Source: Veillonella ratti
Lineage (GTDB): Bacteria; Bacillota; Negativicutes; Veillonellales; Veillonellaceae
Length of the DNA stretch: 47,454 nucleotides
Direction of reading: 5' to 3'
Assembly: GCF_003992115.1 (NCBI RefSeq)
Contig: NZ_RQUX01000018.1
Span: 1-47,454, forward strand
The translations under genes were made by a program, and so were the position numbers. The notes below the pieces were generated by a model. That model had not been told where the DNA came from. It saw nothing but the letters and a program-made list of their open reading frames with translations, and ran no database searches. Positions 39,337 to 47,454 of the stretch are shown in pieces. Position 1 is the stretch's first letter, and the number at the start of each line of letters is the position of its first letter.

Positions 39337-39637
39337 TTACATCACCTTTTGCCTGGCCTGCATTAACCCCTAAATGGTTAATGATCGCCTGTACACTTAA
39401 TGGCATGTCATGGATGTTAGTTTTAGTCGTATAAATAGACCTATTTTCGTACCAATGTCCTACTAATTGCATAATGGCCAATGTAAATAATTGGCTGTTG
39501 TCATAGGTTCGACCTGTCATTTGCTCAATGATAGTTTGTGCTGCTTCGGTCAATGACATAATTAAATCATCATCTTCCGTCAAATCCTCATCAATTCGCA
39601 AAAAGTTTTTTATTTTTTCTAATTCAACAACAGCCAT
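39329..39637 (-). CDS. Head-tail connector (gp6-like)
   Basis: 102 residues: ELEKIKNFLRIDEDLTEDDD, LTEAAQTIIEQMTGRTYDNS and LAIMQLVGHWYENRSIY are diagnostic of gp6-like connectors. Counterpart of 16753; the small basic gene present between capsid and connector in the left phage is missing here. Confidence 0.92.
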   Translation of the reverse strand: MAVVELEKIKNFLRIDEDLTEDDDLIMSLTEAAQTIIEQMTGRTYDNSQLFTLAIMQLVGHWYENRSIYTTKTNIHDMPLSVQAIINHLGVNAGQAKGDVND

Positions 39638-39651
39638 TATTTACCGCCTTT

Positions 39652-40845
39652 CTATGCACCTGTAGCAGCTTTGTATACTAATTTAACTAAACCGTTAGTA
39701 TCAGTAGGTTTACCATCAACTAACATAATGGATTTACGTACAATATCATCTGTTTCGTTATCTTCATAAATTTTTAACCCGATAGAGTATGCTGTATTTA
39801 ATGTGTAATGTTTAAAATCAAACAAAAAGGCAAATACTTCTCCATCAGCAATGTTGTTAGATCCTAAAGTTTTAAGATAAGGAATAAGCACAACCGGGCG
39901 CCCCAATAAAGTGCGTTCTGGCTTACCATCAAGGCCATAATCAACACGGGCAATTGGTTGTTTATTATCATCAACCATACCAATAAACTTCATAAATGTT
40001 TTTTTCGTCATAAACCATTTCGGTCCATCTTCATAAGCTTCATCAAGCTCACCTTCAGCTTCCGTCAATAAGGCATAAGAGGCCGCACCAGCTTCAATAG
40101 ATACGCCTGCAGCTGTATCTTTTAAAATCCCAGTAGGTTTTTTATTGCCATCACCAACAATAATTGCTTCTTCTAAAGCAACGGCCATTGCTTCGGATAA
40201 ATGCTTAACTAACATTGTTTCAAAAGCACTCCAGGCTTTAACTTCAACTTCAAGGCTTACAGATACGGCGCAGCGTAACTTATATGCACTAAAGGTAATG
40301 CTAGCATCCAATTTTTCTTTTTGCTTGTCGCTAGTTTTCCCTTCATCTGTCCATGTTGCCGTTGGTTTAATGGATGCCGTTGGGATTGCAAGACCTGTTT
40401 TATAATTAGTCTGATTAACCAGTGGGATCACTCGACCATACACCGTTAATTTTTCTAAAATTTTATTTAGTGTCGTAACGGGAATGATTGCACCAATATC
40501 ATCTTGTTTGGTATTAGCATTCGCTCTAAATTCCACTGGCATCGCTTGGCCACGCATTACATAATTCATAAATGCGCTACGATATTCTTCAGTTTCGTAC
40601 ATTTCCATGGCTTCAGGCACAGTTCCCGGTTGTTCAACCTGACGTACCTGGACATTTTCGTCTGTATTAATTCCTGTATTAATAGCTTTTGCAATACGTT
40701 CGCGTTGTTCAATTACATTTTTTTCTTCAGCAAGCGCACGAGCTTCTGCTTCTAATGCATCTAAATCTAATCCTTCAGCAGTTCCTTCAAGTGCTGCTCT
40801 AATTTCTTCCTGGCGTTTAATAATTTCTTGTAATCGTTTGTTCAT
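39652..40845 (-). CDS. Major capsid protein (HK97 fold)
   Basis: 397 residues. Delta domain coiled coil over about 1-85 (LQEIIKRQEEIRAALEGTAE..), then GAIIPVTTLNKILEKLTVYG begins the shell, and GDGNKKPTGILKDTAAGVSI and GRPVVLIPYLKTLGSNNIAD are core segments. Homolog of 15418, diverged. Confidence 0.95.
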   Translation of the reverse strand: MNKRLQEIIKRQEEIRAALEGTAEGLDLDALEAEARALAEEKNVIEQRERIAKAINTGINTDENVQVRQVEQPGTVPEAMEMYETEEYRSAFMNYVMRGQAMPVEFRANANTKQDDIGAIIPVTTLNKILEKLTVYGRVIPLVNQTNYKTGLAIPTASIKPTATWTDEGKTSDKQKEKLDASITFSAYKLRCAVSVSLEVEVKAWSAFETMLVKHLSEAMAVALEEAIIVGDGNKKPTGILKDTAAGVSIEAGAASYALLTEAEGELDEAYEDGPKWFMTKKTFMKFIGMVDDNKQPIARVDYGLDGKPERTLLGRPVVLIPYLKTLGSNNIADGEVFAFLFDFKHYTLNTAYSIGLKIYEDNETDDIVRKSIMLVDGKPTDTNGLVKLVYKAATGA

Positions 40846-40867
40846 GATTCACCTCGTAATTTACAAT

Positions 40868-41467
40868 TTACATATTTGTTAAAATAAAAATTCGTTTCCG
40901 CTGTTCAGCTGGAGCACGCTCTTCTTTTTTTACTATTTCTTCAAATTTTTCAATATCAATTCCTTTTGCCCGGGCATTTATGGCTGTTCCTTCATATGCT
41001 GGGAAATCAACAATTGATACGTCATATAGTTTCTTAATTCGTTTAATAACCCGACAATACAGTTTGTTTGTCGTATCCCTAATTTCTTCATCTTCATCGA
41101 CAACAAAGGCAAATGACATTTCCTTCAAGTCACCACGCTTAACCAATTTATACACATCAGTCCCTGTAGTAGTATCAATGATATCCGCATCAATACGCAG
41201 CCCTTTTTCATCTGCTTTAATGCGCAATGTCCCATTACTAGCACGTGCTAAAATTGTTCCCACTTTTCCATGATTATAATTAAGCACTGTATTTGTCATA
41301 TCACTACCTTCAAAAGCTTTTGGATCAACTCGTTCTAAATACTTCCATCCAGTATCAGGACTTTCATAAAGGATTGTTTCCTGATTAAACACGGCTGCAT
41401 ACCCTTCAACTTGCATTTCATTGCTTGTCGTCATCTCCGCCATTCGGCGTTCCACTGTTTCCCCCAT
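40868..41467 (-). CDS. Prohead protease
   Basis: 199 residues from ATG 41467. H66 in LNYNHGKVG and S118 in KEMSFAFVVD form the catalytic pair; VSIVDFPAYEGTAI matches the end of the fold. Three in-frame starts lie within 10 bp, so the N-terminus is uncertain. Overlaps the portal gene by 50 bp. Confidence 0.92.
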   Translation of the reverse strand: MGETVERRMAEMTTSNEMQVEGYAAVFNQETILYESPDTGWKYLERVDPKAFEGSDMTNTVLNYNHGKVGTILARASNGTLRIKADEKGLRIDADIIDTTTGTDVYKLVKRGDLKEMSFAFVVDEDEEIRDTTNKLYCRVIKRIKKLYDVSIVDFPAYEGTAINARAKGIDIEKFEEIVKKEERAPAEQRKRIFILTNM

Positions 41468-42713
41468 CACCATCACCCCCTTTCATTGGCTCTTGTCCTT
41501 CATCATTCACTTGATATTTCGACTGATCACCAGCTTTAACAAAGTTCAAACTAATCTGGCGTTCATCGCCACCTTCGATGCCAGCATATCCAAAAATTTC
41601 ACGTATTTCATTAATAGTTAGACCACCAGCCGGTATTAATGTCTGACAAATTTTAATCTTTGAGGAAACAGACATAAAAGAAAGACGATTACTTTCCATG
41701 ATGATTTCATGGCCAGCTCGTCTTTCTTTTTCTGTAAATATTTTTTCTGTTAATTCCTGGGCAAATTTTACAGCTAATGGTTCAATTACAGATTCATAAA
41801 ACGAAATATACTCATCTTCTTTGTAATTTCCTAGTAAAATACCTTCCGATAATCCAAAATGCTGTAGCACATTTTTCTTTGCATAATCCATCTGCCCACT
41901 ATCAAAAGTAGTAACAGTATCATTAAGCTGCTGAAAATCTGCTTTATTGTCCATACTACCAATACCACTGCCATTTTCTGGCGTTGTGTAAGTATCAACA
42001 AATAATTGCCAATTTTCCTTTTGGTCTTCCGGGCGCATGGTTGTCTTCCATTTGATAATTCCTCGCAATTTACCAAATGATTTAACAACATTAATAATGG
42101 CAGCTTTAACCGCTCGTAATGTATTGATATCTTCAGCAAATATTTTTTCATTGCTATCGCCCCAAAATTCGTTGCGGTTAAAATGACGGCGTAAATGTAC
42201 TATTTCGCCATATGGGACTGTAATATATTCACCACCCATAAACTGAAATTTTAAAAACAATTCCTTATTCGTACCTACCGTGCTTTCATAGAGTTGTACA
42301 GTGCCAGAATCTATAGGATATAGCCCTAACACATGCCCAAACTTATCAGTTTTAATGTACACAAACGCATTATTATAGGTGTAATATTGCGCCACAACTT
42401 TTTCCAAAAAATCACTAGCATTCATGAATGGGTTAGGCCTTACGGTCAAAATATATTCCAATTCGCTATTTTTGTCCTTTTTAATGACATTTTCTTGTCT
42501 AATAACTTTTCTTATTTTGATTTTACTAAAATGGCGTGCAATAGTATCAATGCAAGTCCTAATAGTCGAATCATCATATAGTTTGCCATCAAACATTGTA
42601 AAGAGGTTGTCATAACCATTTAGCAATTTTGCACCTTGTAATTGCTGCGTATTTTCTTCTTGGTTTCCCCATGTAAAGCCAAATATCTTTTCAAATAAGC
42701 TTCGCTTTTGCAA
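41418..42713 (-). CDS. Portal protein (HK97 family)
   Basis: 431 residues. STIRTCIDTIARHFSKIKIR, NDTVTTFDSGQMDYAKKNVL, then HFGLSEGILLGNYKEDEYIS are portal core features. C-terminal Gly/Asp-rich tail. Homologous place to 13554. Confidence 0.93.
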   Translation of the reverse strand: MQKRSLFEKIFGFTWGNQEENTQQLQGAKLLNGYDNLFTMFDGKLYDDSTIRTCIDTIARHFSKIKIRKVIRQENVIKKDKNSELEYILTVRPNPFMNASDFLEKVVAQYYTYNNAFVYIKTDKFGHVLGLYPIDSGTVQLYESTVGTNKELFLKFQFMGGEYITVPYGEIVHLRRHFNRNEFWGDSNEKIFAEDINTLRAVKAAIINVVKSFGKLRGIIKWKTTMRPEDQKENWQLFVDTYTTPENGSGIGSMDNKADFQQLNDTVTTFDSGQMDYAKKNVLQHFGLSEGILLGNYKEDEYISFYESVIEPLAVKFAQELTEKIFTEKERRAGHEIIMESNRLSFMSVSSKIKICQTLIPAGGLTINEIREIFGYAGIEGGDERQISLNFVKAGDQSKYQVNDEGQEPMKGGDGDGGNSGTPNGGDDDKQ

Positions 42714-42733
42714 TATTCCACCCCCTTTCTTTT

Positions 42734-44398
42734 TTAAATTATATTCAAATACTCTTCCCGATTACGTTCAAACACAACGTAGGCATCTAATAAACTAGCA
42801 AAACCATCAATACGCTGCTTCGCATTCATAGTTTTTGTAGGCTGTATGTTTCCGTTGCGGTCAATATCAATAGCCACATTGGCCATACACCATTTCAATA
42901 CAGGGTTATTATCATAATTTACCCGATTGGCTTCCAAATCAGCACCTATCGATTTCATGGGTCCAGATAATGTCTTTTTCCCTTGGATAACCGCTTCCAT
43001 TACGGCTTCCCCAAATACGTCCTGCATTTCATTGACAAAATACGATGCACTCCAGCTATCATAGCCAACTTTATACAAATAAATGTCTTCCTGCTCTTGC
43101 ATCTCTCTAAACCATTCAACAATCAAACGATAGTCAATGCTATTGCCAGGCGATTTACGTACAAAGCCACGTTTGTGCCACACATCATAAGGCACTTTAT
43201 CTTCATGTATACGTTTTTCAAATAAGTCCTCAGGTATCCAATACATCTGTTTAGCATACAATTGATTTGCTTCTTGATTACACCAAAGCAATGTGGCACA
43301 GGTTAAATCAGTGGTTGCTGATAGGTCAACACCACCAATTGCATATCTCGGCCGCACATCGGACAATGTATATGTTGCTTCATTATTCAACTGTTCAAAT
43401 GTCAAAAACGCTTCTGAAGATGTTTCCCTAATATTAAAATCTTTAGTTAATAGATTTTTAACATATATCGGATTAGCTTGCGCACGCTTCACTTTATCGG
43501 CCAATTGGTCTTTATCTTTAATGGTTCCCAACGCTGGATTTGCTTTCTGCCAACACTGTGGCCTTACCCATTCTGACCTATGGTCCAATTCATAAATTAT
43601 TGGCAACACTCTCTCGTCATGATAGCCGTTGGGATCATCATACCCTGCAATGATATTTGCCGCTTCATCGTATTTAATATCGTAAATGCTTTCTCGCACA
43701 GTCCCGGCTGTTGACGTAATAACCATTAACGGCTGCTCTCGTGCCGTCATTCCATCAAAAATTACATCATACAAGTTTTTATCCTTAATAGCATGTAATT
43801 CATCGATTAACGCACCATGTACATTAAGTCCATCAAGATTGTTAGAATCTGCTGCTAATGGCTCAAATACACCATCATTCACTTTGCACTTAATTTTGCT
43901 TACCAAACATTGGCAACGCTTATTTAGTGCTGGTGATTTCTTAACCATCTTTACCGCTTCATTCCAAATAATTTTTGCCTGGTCTCGCTTAGTAGCAGCG
44001 GAATATATCTCAGGCCCCGCTTCACCATCCGCAATCAATAAGTAATCGCCAATTCCAGAACTCAATGTTGATTTACCATTTTTTCTGGCCACAATCAAAA
44101 TTAATTCTCGGTACTGCCGTAGCCCTGTTTTTTTGTCAACAAAGCCAAACAAAGCTGATAATAATGCTTTTTGCCAAAGTTCCAGGATTACTGGCTTGCC
44201 CGCCCATTTACCTTTAGAGTGTTTACAAAATCGCTCAATAAAATCAATGACATACTGCGCCTTTCCCTCGTCAAACCTATACGGATTATTTTTATCTGCC
44301 ATATTTTGTATTAGATGATCATACAGTCTTTTTACTTTTTGCGATGTAACTACCTTACCTTTTTCAATAGCTTGATGATAAATTTTAATATAATTCAT
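42734..44398 (-). CDS. Terminase large subunit (Terminase_1)
   Basis: 554 residues. P-loop ARKNGKST (104-111), Walker B ALIDE (196-200) followed by HAI, coupling TSTAG near 233, nuclease start GGVDLSATTDLTCATLLW. Complete and canonical. Confidence 0.95.
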   Translation of the reverse strand: MNYIKIYHQAIEKGKVVTSQKVKRLYDHLIQNMADKNNPYRFDEGKAQYVIDFIERFCKHSKGKWAGKPVILELWQKALLSALFGFVDKKTGLRQYRELILIVARKNGKSTLSSGIGDYLLIADGEAGPEIYSAATKRDQAKIIWNEAVKMVKKSPALNKRCQCLVSKIKCKVNDGVFEPLAADSNNLDGLNVHGALIDELHAIKDKNLYDVIFDGMTAREQPLMVITSTAGTVRESIYDIKYDEAANIIAGYDDPNGYHDERVLPIIYELDHRSEWVRPQCWQKANPALGTIKDKDQLADKVKRAQANPIYVKNLLTKDFNIRETSSEAFLTFEQLNNEATYTLSDVRPRYAIGGVDLSATTDLTCATLLWCNQEANQLYAKQMYWIPEDLFEKRIHEDKVPYDVWHKRGFVRKSPGNSIDYRLIVEWFREMQEQEDIYLYKVGYDSWSASYFVNEMQDVFGEAVMEAVIQGKKTLSGPMKSIGADLEANRVNYDNNPVLKWCMANVAIDIDRNGNIQPTKTMNAKQRIDGFASLLDAYVVFERNREEYLNII

Positions 44399-44401
44399 GG
44401 C

Positions 44402-44788
44402 TCACCTCGACATCGTTTTTAAAAATTCGTCAAATCCATCATCATCTTCAGCTTTGATATGATCAGGTAATTCTCCTAAGATAGTTTTTATCAATAAATT
44501 GTAATTTTTTAAGGCAGAATTGTATGCTTTCCCAGCAGAACTTTCTTTTTTCCCGTACTGATTATCACCATTTTTATACATTTCAATAAAACCGGTCTCA
44601 TCAACCAATACCCTCAATTCATCTAGTTTAAACTCTAAATCAATTGCAAATTGTATTGTTTTTGACAAGAGTTTCATTTTATCTTTATCAATTTCTTTAA
44701 AAGCTTCTTCATACTCTTTAAATCGAGCCTTTTTCTTGCGCTCAATCTTTTTTAAGAGTTTTTCTTCTTCGGGCAACTCCCTTCTCAT
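44402..44788 (-). CDS. Terminase small subunit, P27-like
   Basis: 128 residues from ATG 44788, preceded by GGGGGGTG; the earlier in-frame ATG lies within the cos-like region. Very charged N-terminus (RRELPEEEKLLKKIERKKKA), helical middle (SKTIQFAIDLEFKLDELRVL) and an acidic end. Place before TerL and length support the call. Confidence 0.8.
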   Translation of the reverse strand: MRRELPEEEKLLKKIERKKKARFKEYEEAFKEIDKDKMKLLSKTIQFAIDLEFKLDELRVLVDETGFIEMYKNGDNQYGKKESSAGKAYNSALKNYNLLIKTILGELPDHIKAEDDDGFDEFLKTMSR

Positions 44789-44816
44789 ACCACACCCCCC
44801 TACTAAAATTACTTGC

Positions 44817-44859
44817 ATTTTACGAAAATCCCCGCCCCCGGCGTAGAAAAATTTTTAAA
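44817..44859 (-). other. Cos-like region of the right phage
   Basis: Short non-coding gap between HNH and TerS. On the minus strand it reads TACGCCGGGGGCGGGGATTT, a G-rich block in AT-rich DNA, then TCGTAAAA. Typical of cos next to HNH and TerS, but no nick can be assigned. Confidence 0.5.
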
Positions 44860-45240
44860 TTAATCTACACCATGGGGGGTGTCCTCAACAATCTTAACTA
44901 AGTTGCCATCACCGTCGAACACGAGCTGTCGACCTATACAGTGCTTGGCATGTACAGTGTTATGGCACTCAATGCACAACAGCTGTAGGTTATCCCAGCC
45001 ATAAGCTATGTAGTCATCATTAATGTTGTCTGGCGTGAGTGGCTCAACGTGATGTACTATAAATCGTTGCTTGCCCTTAGTAATCACACCGTCTACATCT
45101 CCACTATGATCAGCTACTGCCTTTTTTATATGTCGGTTTTGGCAGCGTTCACATATCCATAATTTGCTTTCTGCAAACGCCCGTGCATTCTTACGCCATC
45201 TTGTTGCATTGTAAAAGTCTTTAGAAAAGTCTCTAGCCAT
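44860..45240 (-). CDS. HNH endonuclease, packaging-associated
   Basis: 126 residues. C30/C33 (CERC), H63-H64 (IVHHVEPL), N84, C89, C92-H93 and H97. DFYNATRWRKNARAFAESK is the usual N-terminal helix. First late gene of the right phage. Confidence 0.93.
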   Translation of the reverse strand: MARDFSKDFYNATRWRKNARAFAESKLWICERCQNRHIKKAVADHSGDVDGVITKGKQRFIVHHVEPLTPDNINDDYIAYGWDNLQLLCIECHNTVHAKHCIGRQLVFDGDGNLVKIVEDTPHGVD

Positions 45241-45250
45241 ACAATCTTAT

Positions 45251-45270
45251 GCATTGTAAATTTACAATGC
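45251..45270. repeat. 20-bp perfect palindrome before the HNH gene
   Basis: GCATTGTAAATTTACAATGC, 11 bp upstream of the HNH start. Could be an operator or mRNA stem. Confidence 0.9.
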
Positions 45271-45321
45271 CCCCTTTTAATTTCCTAAATTTTTCTATAG
45301 TCTATTTTTTACAGGCCCCTT

Positions 45322-45522
45322 TTATTTAATAACATTTTTTGGTGGCTCTTTAAATCTACCACTCCATTTAATTAGTCTACCTGCTTTACTCCGCATCCCA
45401 CTTTTAGCAGTCACATAGGACTGACACAACCCGTCATAAATAATTTGAGTTGCTGTACATTGTCCTTTATCGTTATTTAGGCATTTCTTTTTTGTGCATA
45501 TAATGTTGCTAATAATCATCAC
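45322..45522 (-). CDS. Small Cys-rich protein
   Basis: 66 residues. C9-T-K-K-K-C14-LNNDKGQC, then LCQSYV, which may bind a metal; the tail is basic. Similar small Cys-rich genes (DUF1540-like) are common before HNH genes. No function known. Confidence 0.6.
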   Translation of the reverse strand: MMIISNIICTKKKCLNNDKGQCTATQIIYDGLCQSYVTAKSGMRSKAGRLIKWSGRFKEPPKNVIK

Positions 45523-45540
45523 CGTCCTAAAATTAGCATA

Positions 45541-45570
45541 AAAAAAGCACCTTCAAAAGGTGCTTTTTTA
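45541..45570. terminator. Bidirectional terminator
   Basis: AAAAGCACCTT/AAGGTGCTTTT around a short CAA loop, with A- and T-runs on both sides. Lies between the late regulator and the Cys-rich gene. Confidence 0.92.
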
Positions 45571-45594
45571 TGGAGTTTTGCAAGTGAAAAACGA

Positions 45595-45638
45595 AGTGTG
45601 AATAAAATGCTGGAGACTACATTTCATTAATTCACACT
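45595..45638. repeat. 9-bp inverted repeat upstream of the terminator
   Basis: AGTGTGAAT (45595-45603) and ATTCACACT (45630-45638), 26 bp apart. Lies downstream of the late regulator, so may be a control site. Confidence 0.7.
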
Positions 45639-45647
45639 ATCATTTTA

Positions 45648-46088
45648 TCAAAAAGTCTTGTGACTTGCTGTGACTTGTTTATATAATATATCAAATTCTT
45701 CCAATGCTTCTTTGTGTAATCTCCTGGAAATCCATTCTCGGCCATAATTTACAATAGATGCTATCATTGACCAGCCATATCCGTTAATATATCGCCCAAT
45801 TAAAATGCTTCGATATACCGGTTCTGACACATTTTCAATAATCTCTCTTGCATATTCTTTATATGCCATCAGCTTAAATTGCTTATTCTTCAGTTCATTA
45901 ATGCAGACTTCAATTTCTCCGATTTTATCTGCTATATCTTTCCTAATTCCGCCTGTAACTTTAAAAGTAGAGTATTGAATGCCGTGCAACGTATACAAAT
46001 CATCTTGCAATCTCTTGCGATCTAACTCCAAATTGTTTACTTCGTTATTCAGCTTGCGAATTTCTTGCAAAAATTCGCTGCTAGTCAT
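45648..46088 (-). CDS. Sigma-like late transcription regulator
   Basis: 146 residues. Helical N-terminus (LQEIRKLNNEVNNLELDRKR), then YRSILIGRYINGYGWSMIAS and YGREWISRRLHKEALEEF, which form a region-4-like HTH. Same place and style as the left regulator at 8994 (DUF1492/ArpU-like). Should switch on the minus-strand late genes. Confidence 0.78.
   Translation of the reverse strand: MTSSEFLQEIRKLNNEVNNLELDRKRLQDDLYTLHGIQYSTFKVTGGIRKDIADKIGEIEVCINELKNKQFKLMAYKEYAREIIENVSEPVYRSILIGRYINGYGWSMIASIVNYGREWISRRLHKEALEEFDILYKQVTASHKTF
45657..45677 (-). repeat. Direct repeats in the end of the late regulator gene
   Basis: Minus-strand CAAGTCACA occurs twice, 10 bp apart (CAAGTCACAG then CAAGTCACAAG). 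Possible binding site of the regulator, like the TGCAAT repeats of the left phage. Confidence 0.6.
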
Positions 46089-46152
46089 TCATTCTCCTTT
46101 CTTGAATAAATACTTCTATTTTTATTTATTCTATCATTTTTTATAGCTTTTA

Positions 46153-46470
46153 TCATTTTAAACTATGGGCATATTTTTCTTCCAATCCGTCTATAAGCTT
46201 AAAAATAGAGTTGTAACTCATTTTTAAAGCTTCCAATATGCAATCAGTATTATTCATGCCATAAATATTATAAATTTCTCTTGCAATCCTTAATATCTCC
46301 TCTTTATCTTCTGAAAATAAAAAATTATATTTCCATATTTTATCAATTAACTGATTAAGTTCAACTGCACACATTAAAAGATTGTTTTTATTTTTTATAA
46401 GCCCTGCATACTTACTATCTATAGCATTAAGCTCTCTTAGTAATCCTGCTCTAAATTCCTCAATTTCCAT
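46153..46470 (-). CDS. Hypothetical protein, helical
   Basis: 105 residues: MEIEEFRAGLLRELNAIDSK.., then LNQLIDKIWKYNFLFSEDKE and EALKMSYNSIFKLIDGLEE. All-helical, no recognised family. AAGGAGACG lies before ATG. Confidence 0.6.
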   Translation of the reverse strand: MEIEEFRAGLLRELNAIDSKYAGLIKNKNNLLMCAVELNQLIDKIWKYNFLFSEDKEEILRIAREIYNIYGMNNTDCILEALKMSYNSIFKLIDGLEEKYAHSLK

Positions 46471-46491
46471 TTTTCGTCTCCTTATAATTAT

Positions 46492-46923
46492 TTATAAAAA
46501 AGTGTTCCTATTACACCACCACCAATGCCAATCTTTATCAAATTGATAAATTATACTCTGATTTTTATAATCCTTAATTCCTAATTCTACATAGTCCCTA
46601 ATCTGCCCCCCTGTTAATTCAATTTCATCTCCATTACTATAAAGTAACTTAAACTTGCTTACCTTTATCTTTGTTCCAACTATCATTTTGGATGATTGAT
46701 AGCCCTTAACATTTTCGGGATATTTTTCCACTAATTGTTTTATGATTTCTCTTGTTGATATAATATTAGCTTTTACTCCATACTGTGGATTTATCCAAAA
46801 ATCCATATATATTTCTCTCTTATTAAAATCAAAAAACTTTTGCCGAATCAAAGTATGTCCAAAACCATTTGCTAAGGCCGCATCAATTTGTATTTTAAGA
46901 AAATTTTCTTCTGTTCTATTCAT
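46492..46923 (-). CDS. Hypothetical protein
   Basis: 143 residues: MNRTEENFLKIQIDAALANG.., IYMDFWINPQYGVKANIIST, then FKLLYSNGDEIELTGGQIRD and a Trp-rich end (DWHWWWCNRN). No family recognised. Overlaps the previous gene by 4 bp. Confidence 0.6.
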   Translation of the reverse strand: MNRTEENFLKIQIDAALANGFGHTLIRQKFFDFNKREIYMDFWINPQYGVKANIISTREIIKQLVEKYPENVKGYQSSKMIVGTKIKVSKFKLLYSNGDEIELTGGQIRDYVELGIKDYKNQSIIYQFDKDWHWWWCNRNTFL

Positions 46924-47117
46924 ATCTTATTCGACCAAACCCAAATCCTTTTATTTATTTCATGGTAAAAATACCAAAAACTTATTTTTAATGCCTTTTC
47001 TTTCATTTTCTTTCTTTTTTTAGCGCCATATCCATTAATATGCTCTCCAATTACATATCTACGTGCTAAATACAAATTTATTCTTGATTGTCCAATTTTA
47101 TAATACATATTCTTCAC
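46920..47117 (-). CDS. Small basic hypothetical protein
   Basis: 65 residues, basic: MKNMYYKIGQSRINLYLARR, then INGYGAKKRKKMKEKALKI. The INGYG piece also occurs in the late regulator downstream, which may be chance. AGGTGAAGA precedes ATG. Unknown role. Confidence 0.55.
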   Translation of the reverse strand: MKNMYYKIGQSRINLYLARRYVIGEHINGYGAKKRKKMKEKALKISFWYFYHEINKRIWVWSNKI

Positions 47118-47139
47118 CTAATTTTTTCTCCATCCACCT

Positions 47140-47310
47140 TTATTGCGTCAACAATTCCATGCTTATTAAAATTATATCTTTGCCTGTAGATTCATCTTCT
47201 ATGACTGTTTCAACTTCTTTTAACATCGATACTACATCACAGGGATAACCAATCTCGTATTCCTTATGTATTTTATTTTCCCCATCAAAATATGTAACTT
47301 TATAAAACAT
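47140..47310 (-). CDS. Small hypothetical protein
   Basis: 56 residues from ATG 47310 (GGAGATGGTGATAATA before it): MFYKVTYFDGENKIHKEYEI, PCDVVSMLKEVETVIEDEST. A longer in-frame start lies inside the upstream gene and is less likely. Overlaps the gene that runs off the right edge by 11 bp. Confidence 0.6.
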   Translation of the reverse strand: MFYKVTYFDGENKIHKEYEIGYPCDVVSMLKEVETVIEDESTGKDIILISMELLTQ

Positions 47311-47454
47311 TATTATCACCATCTCCAAATATATACAAGCCTTCGAGTTCATAACTATAAATATTAATTACTCCTGACTTATGTAAACTCAAATCCAATA
47401 TATACGATTTCCCATTTATTGTTATTACATCTACAATTGCTCTTGATACAATAG
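47300..47454 (-). CDS. C-terminal part of an early gene, cut by the window edge
   Basis: An open minus-strand frame entering from the right edge and ending at 47300: IVDVITINGKSYILDLSLHK, then SGVINIYSYELEGLYIFGDG and NNVL. Strand-rich. No family can be named from 51 residues. Confidence 0.6.
   Translation of the reverse strand, partial: IVSRAIVDVITINGKSYILDLSLHKSGVINIYSYELEGLYIFGDGDNNVL

Noticed and set aside
46920-47117. INGYG shared with the late regulator as a sign of gene duplication
   Set aside because: Five residues only and the rest does not align.
1-47454. CRISPR array, tRNA, IS element, integrase, lysis genes
   Set aside because: I looked on both strands and saw none that I could support.

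Overview
The window looks like two convergent prophages in a low-GC member of the Bacillota. The low GC, AGGAGG-type ribosome binding sites and PBSX/Xkd-type contractile-tail gene order support this. A Negativicute such as Veillonella or a relative is my guess and is not proven by anything here. I saw no tRNA, rRNA, CRISPR array, transposase, integrase, holin or endolysin.

Left phage (about 1-27,863). At the far left, on the minus strand, is the 5' part of an Abi_2 (AbiD/AbiF-type) abortive-infection gene. Ahead of it lie a promoter, a short structured RNA and a strong intrinsic terminator, which is the layout of an RNA-antitoxin/protein-toxin unit. Next come a small FlgT-C-like gene, an ImmA/IrrE peptidase and an HTH repressor (minus), then a divergent Cro-like gene behind a multi-operator control region. 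From 2.0 to 5.0 kb small plus-strand early genes alternate with small minus-strand genes. Each minus-strand gene has its own near-identical promoter (extended -10 TGCTATAAT), a very short leader and a ribosome binding site, and several have a terminator, so they look like a series of morons set against the early operon. From 5 to 9.5 kb lie regulators, a rolling-circle (HUH) initiator with a candidate origin, SSB, small membrane proteins, a YopX-like protein, a DUF4406-like protein and an ArpU/sigma-like late regulator. Late genes follow on the plus strand: HNH, membrane protein, HNH, cos-like region, TerS, TerL, portal, protease, capsid, connectors, sheath, tube, chaperone with -1 frameshift, tape measure, hub, baseplate and tail fibre.

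Right phage (27,866 to beyond 47,454) is on the minus strand and has the same late gene order, read from right to left: late regulator, Cys-rich protein, HNH, cos-like region, TerS, TerL, portal, protease, capsid, connectors, sheath, tube, chaperone with its own -1 frameshift, tape measure, LysM hub, baseplate and tail fibre. Its early genes run off the right edge. The proteins are homologous to those of the left phage but clearly diverged.

The two tail-fibre genes converge with only 2 bp between their stop codons. Neither phage has lysis genes at that end. The fibre ends share an 18-bp perfect inverted repeat centred on the junction. This could be a fusion of two prophages, a recombination hot spot that exchanges fibre tips, or an assembly join. 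The strongest leads are the Abi_2/RNA unit, the minus-strand moron array and the fibre-to-fibre junction.
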